Positions 44,632 through 44,838 of a stretch of DNA of 44,838 bases are shown here, piece by piece; position 1 is the stretch's first letter; each line of letters opens with the position of its first letter. Source of the stretch: Rhodospirillales bacterium (lineage in GTDB: Bacteria; Pseudomonadota; Gammaproteobacteria; Burkholderiales; Burkholderiaceae_D); assembly GCA_903970305.1 (NCBI GenBank), contig CAJCID010000238.1, positions 1 through 44,838 of the forward strand, written 5' to 3'. Position numbers and translations under genes: made by a program. The notes below the pieces were generated by a model. It had not been told where the DNA came from. It saw only the letters and a program-made list of their open reading frames with translations, and did not search any database.

Positions 44632-44838
44632 GTGACCGCTGCCTTCTCGTGATACTCGATCCGATCCCACGCCCGCGTCTCGAGAAGTTCAAAGAGGATC
44701 TGGACGGCGTCCCAGACATCGGCAAAGCGCGTGTAGAGCGGGGTGAATCCAAAGCGCAACAGATTGGGTGCGCGAAAATCGCCGATGACTCCGCGAGCGA
44801 TGAGCGCGCGCATCAACGCGTAGCCACCGGCGAGCTCG
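44628..44838 (-). CDS. kynU: KynU, kynureninase, C-terminal part (5' end outside window)
   Basis: The last 69 residues are present and the frame is open to the right edge. The visible part ([35 protein letters not shown], written here in two halves: [17 protein letters not shown] and [18 protein letters not shown]) is the well-conserved C-terminus of PLP-dependent kynureninase. It hydrolyses kynurenine to anthranilate (or 3-hydroxykynurenine to 3-hydroxyanthranilate) and alanine. It overlaps kynA by four bases, so kynU, kynA and the RidA-family gene form one coupled unit. Confidence 0.93.
   Translation of the reverse strand, partial: ELAGGYALMRALIARGVIGDFRAPNLLRFGFTPLYTRFADVWDAVQILFELLETRAWDRIEYHEKAAVT

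Noticed and set aside
1-44838. CRISPR arrays, tRNA or rRNA genes, insertion sequences, phage genes
   Set aside because: I looked for direct repeats with spacers, tRNA T-loop and anticodon patterns, transposase motifs and integrase motifs, and found none.

Overview
The window is a high-GC, densely packed chromosomal stretch from a proteobacterium, most likely a betaproteobacterium of the Burkholderiales/Rhodocyclales type. This rests on gene content: a tkt-gap-pgk-pyk-fba-purC run followed by purE-purK and a Sua5-type gene, a Tat-exported HiPIP, an ElaB/YqjD-YqjE-YqjK trio, a MaeB-type malic enzyme fused to a phosphotransacetylase-like domain, and a kynU-kynA pair. I see no rRNA, tRNA, CRISPR array, insertion sequence or phage gene. 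Both window edges cut genes (a UxaA-family dehydratase on the left, kynureninase on the right).

Region by region. (1) 1-7488, + strand: a sugar-acid catabolic and uptake cluster, with a UxaA-family dehydratase (C-terminus only), an IlvD/Edd dehydratase very like L-arabinonate dehydratase, a CtBP/PGDH-like 2-hydroxyacid dehydrogenase and a complete CUT1 ABC importer (ATPase, Tat-exported binding protein, two permeases). (2) 7478-8635, - strand: an exported alpha/beta hydrolase. (3) 8669-13301, + strand: a multistep phosphorelay. It comprises a membrane hybrid kinase with CHASE3-like, FixL-like PAS, PAS, HisKA, HATPase and two receiver domains, then a lone receiver, a lone HPt protein and a FixJ-type regulator. 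A HiPIP gene follows. (4) 13822-16575: PBP4 (dacB) and the elaB/yqjD-yqjE-yqjK trio. (5) 16590-24443: ubiD, a membrane-anchored lytic transglycosylase, an aminotransferase, maeB and a geranylgeranyl-reductase-family flavoprotein, in alternating orientations. (6) 24555-28603: a GH17 membrane glycosidase whose 3' end overlaps an antisense small membrane protein gene, a patatin-like phospholipase and rsmE. (7) 28875-40774: the central-carbon and purine run tkt-gap-pgk-pyk-fba-purC-(FimV-like gene)-purE-purK-sua5. (8) 40786-44838, - strand: kynU-kynA-RidA-family gene in overlapping order, then gcdH and chrA.

The most interesting system is the phosphorelay at 8669-13301. The first PAS domain of the kinase keeps the residues that bind and sense heme-O2 in FixL (His324, Arg330, Arg344 in my numbering). 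It is accompanied by every separate relay part and a FixJ-like output. The FixJ-type gene has no ribosome binding site of its own but is preceded by two chained mini-ORFs whose single strong Shine-Dalgarno could be masked by a downstream anti-SD sequence. Other points of interest are the pairing of two mechanistically different sugar-acid dehydratases, a terminator-like hairpin inside the tkt-gap junction, the GH17/antisense overlap, and the RidA-family and glutaryl-CoA dehydrogenase genes beside the kynurenine genes.
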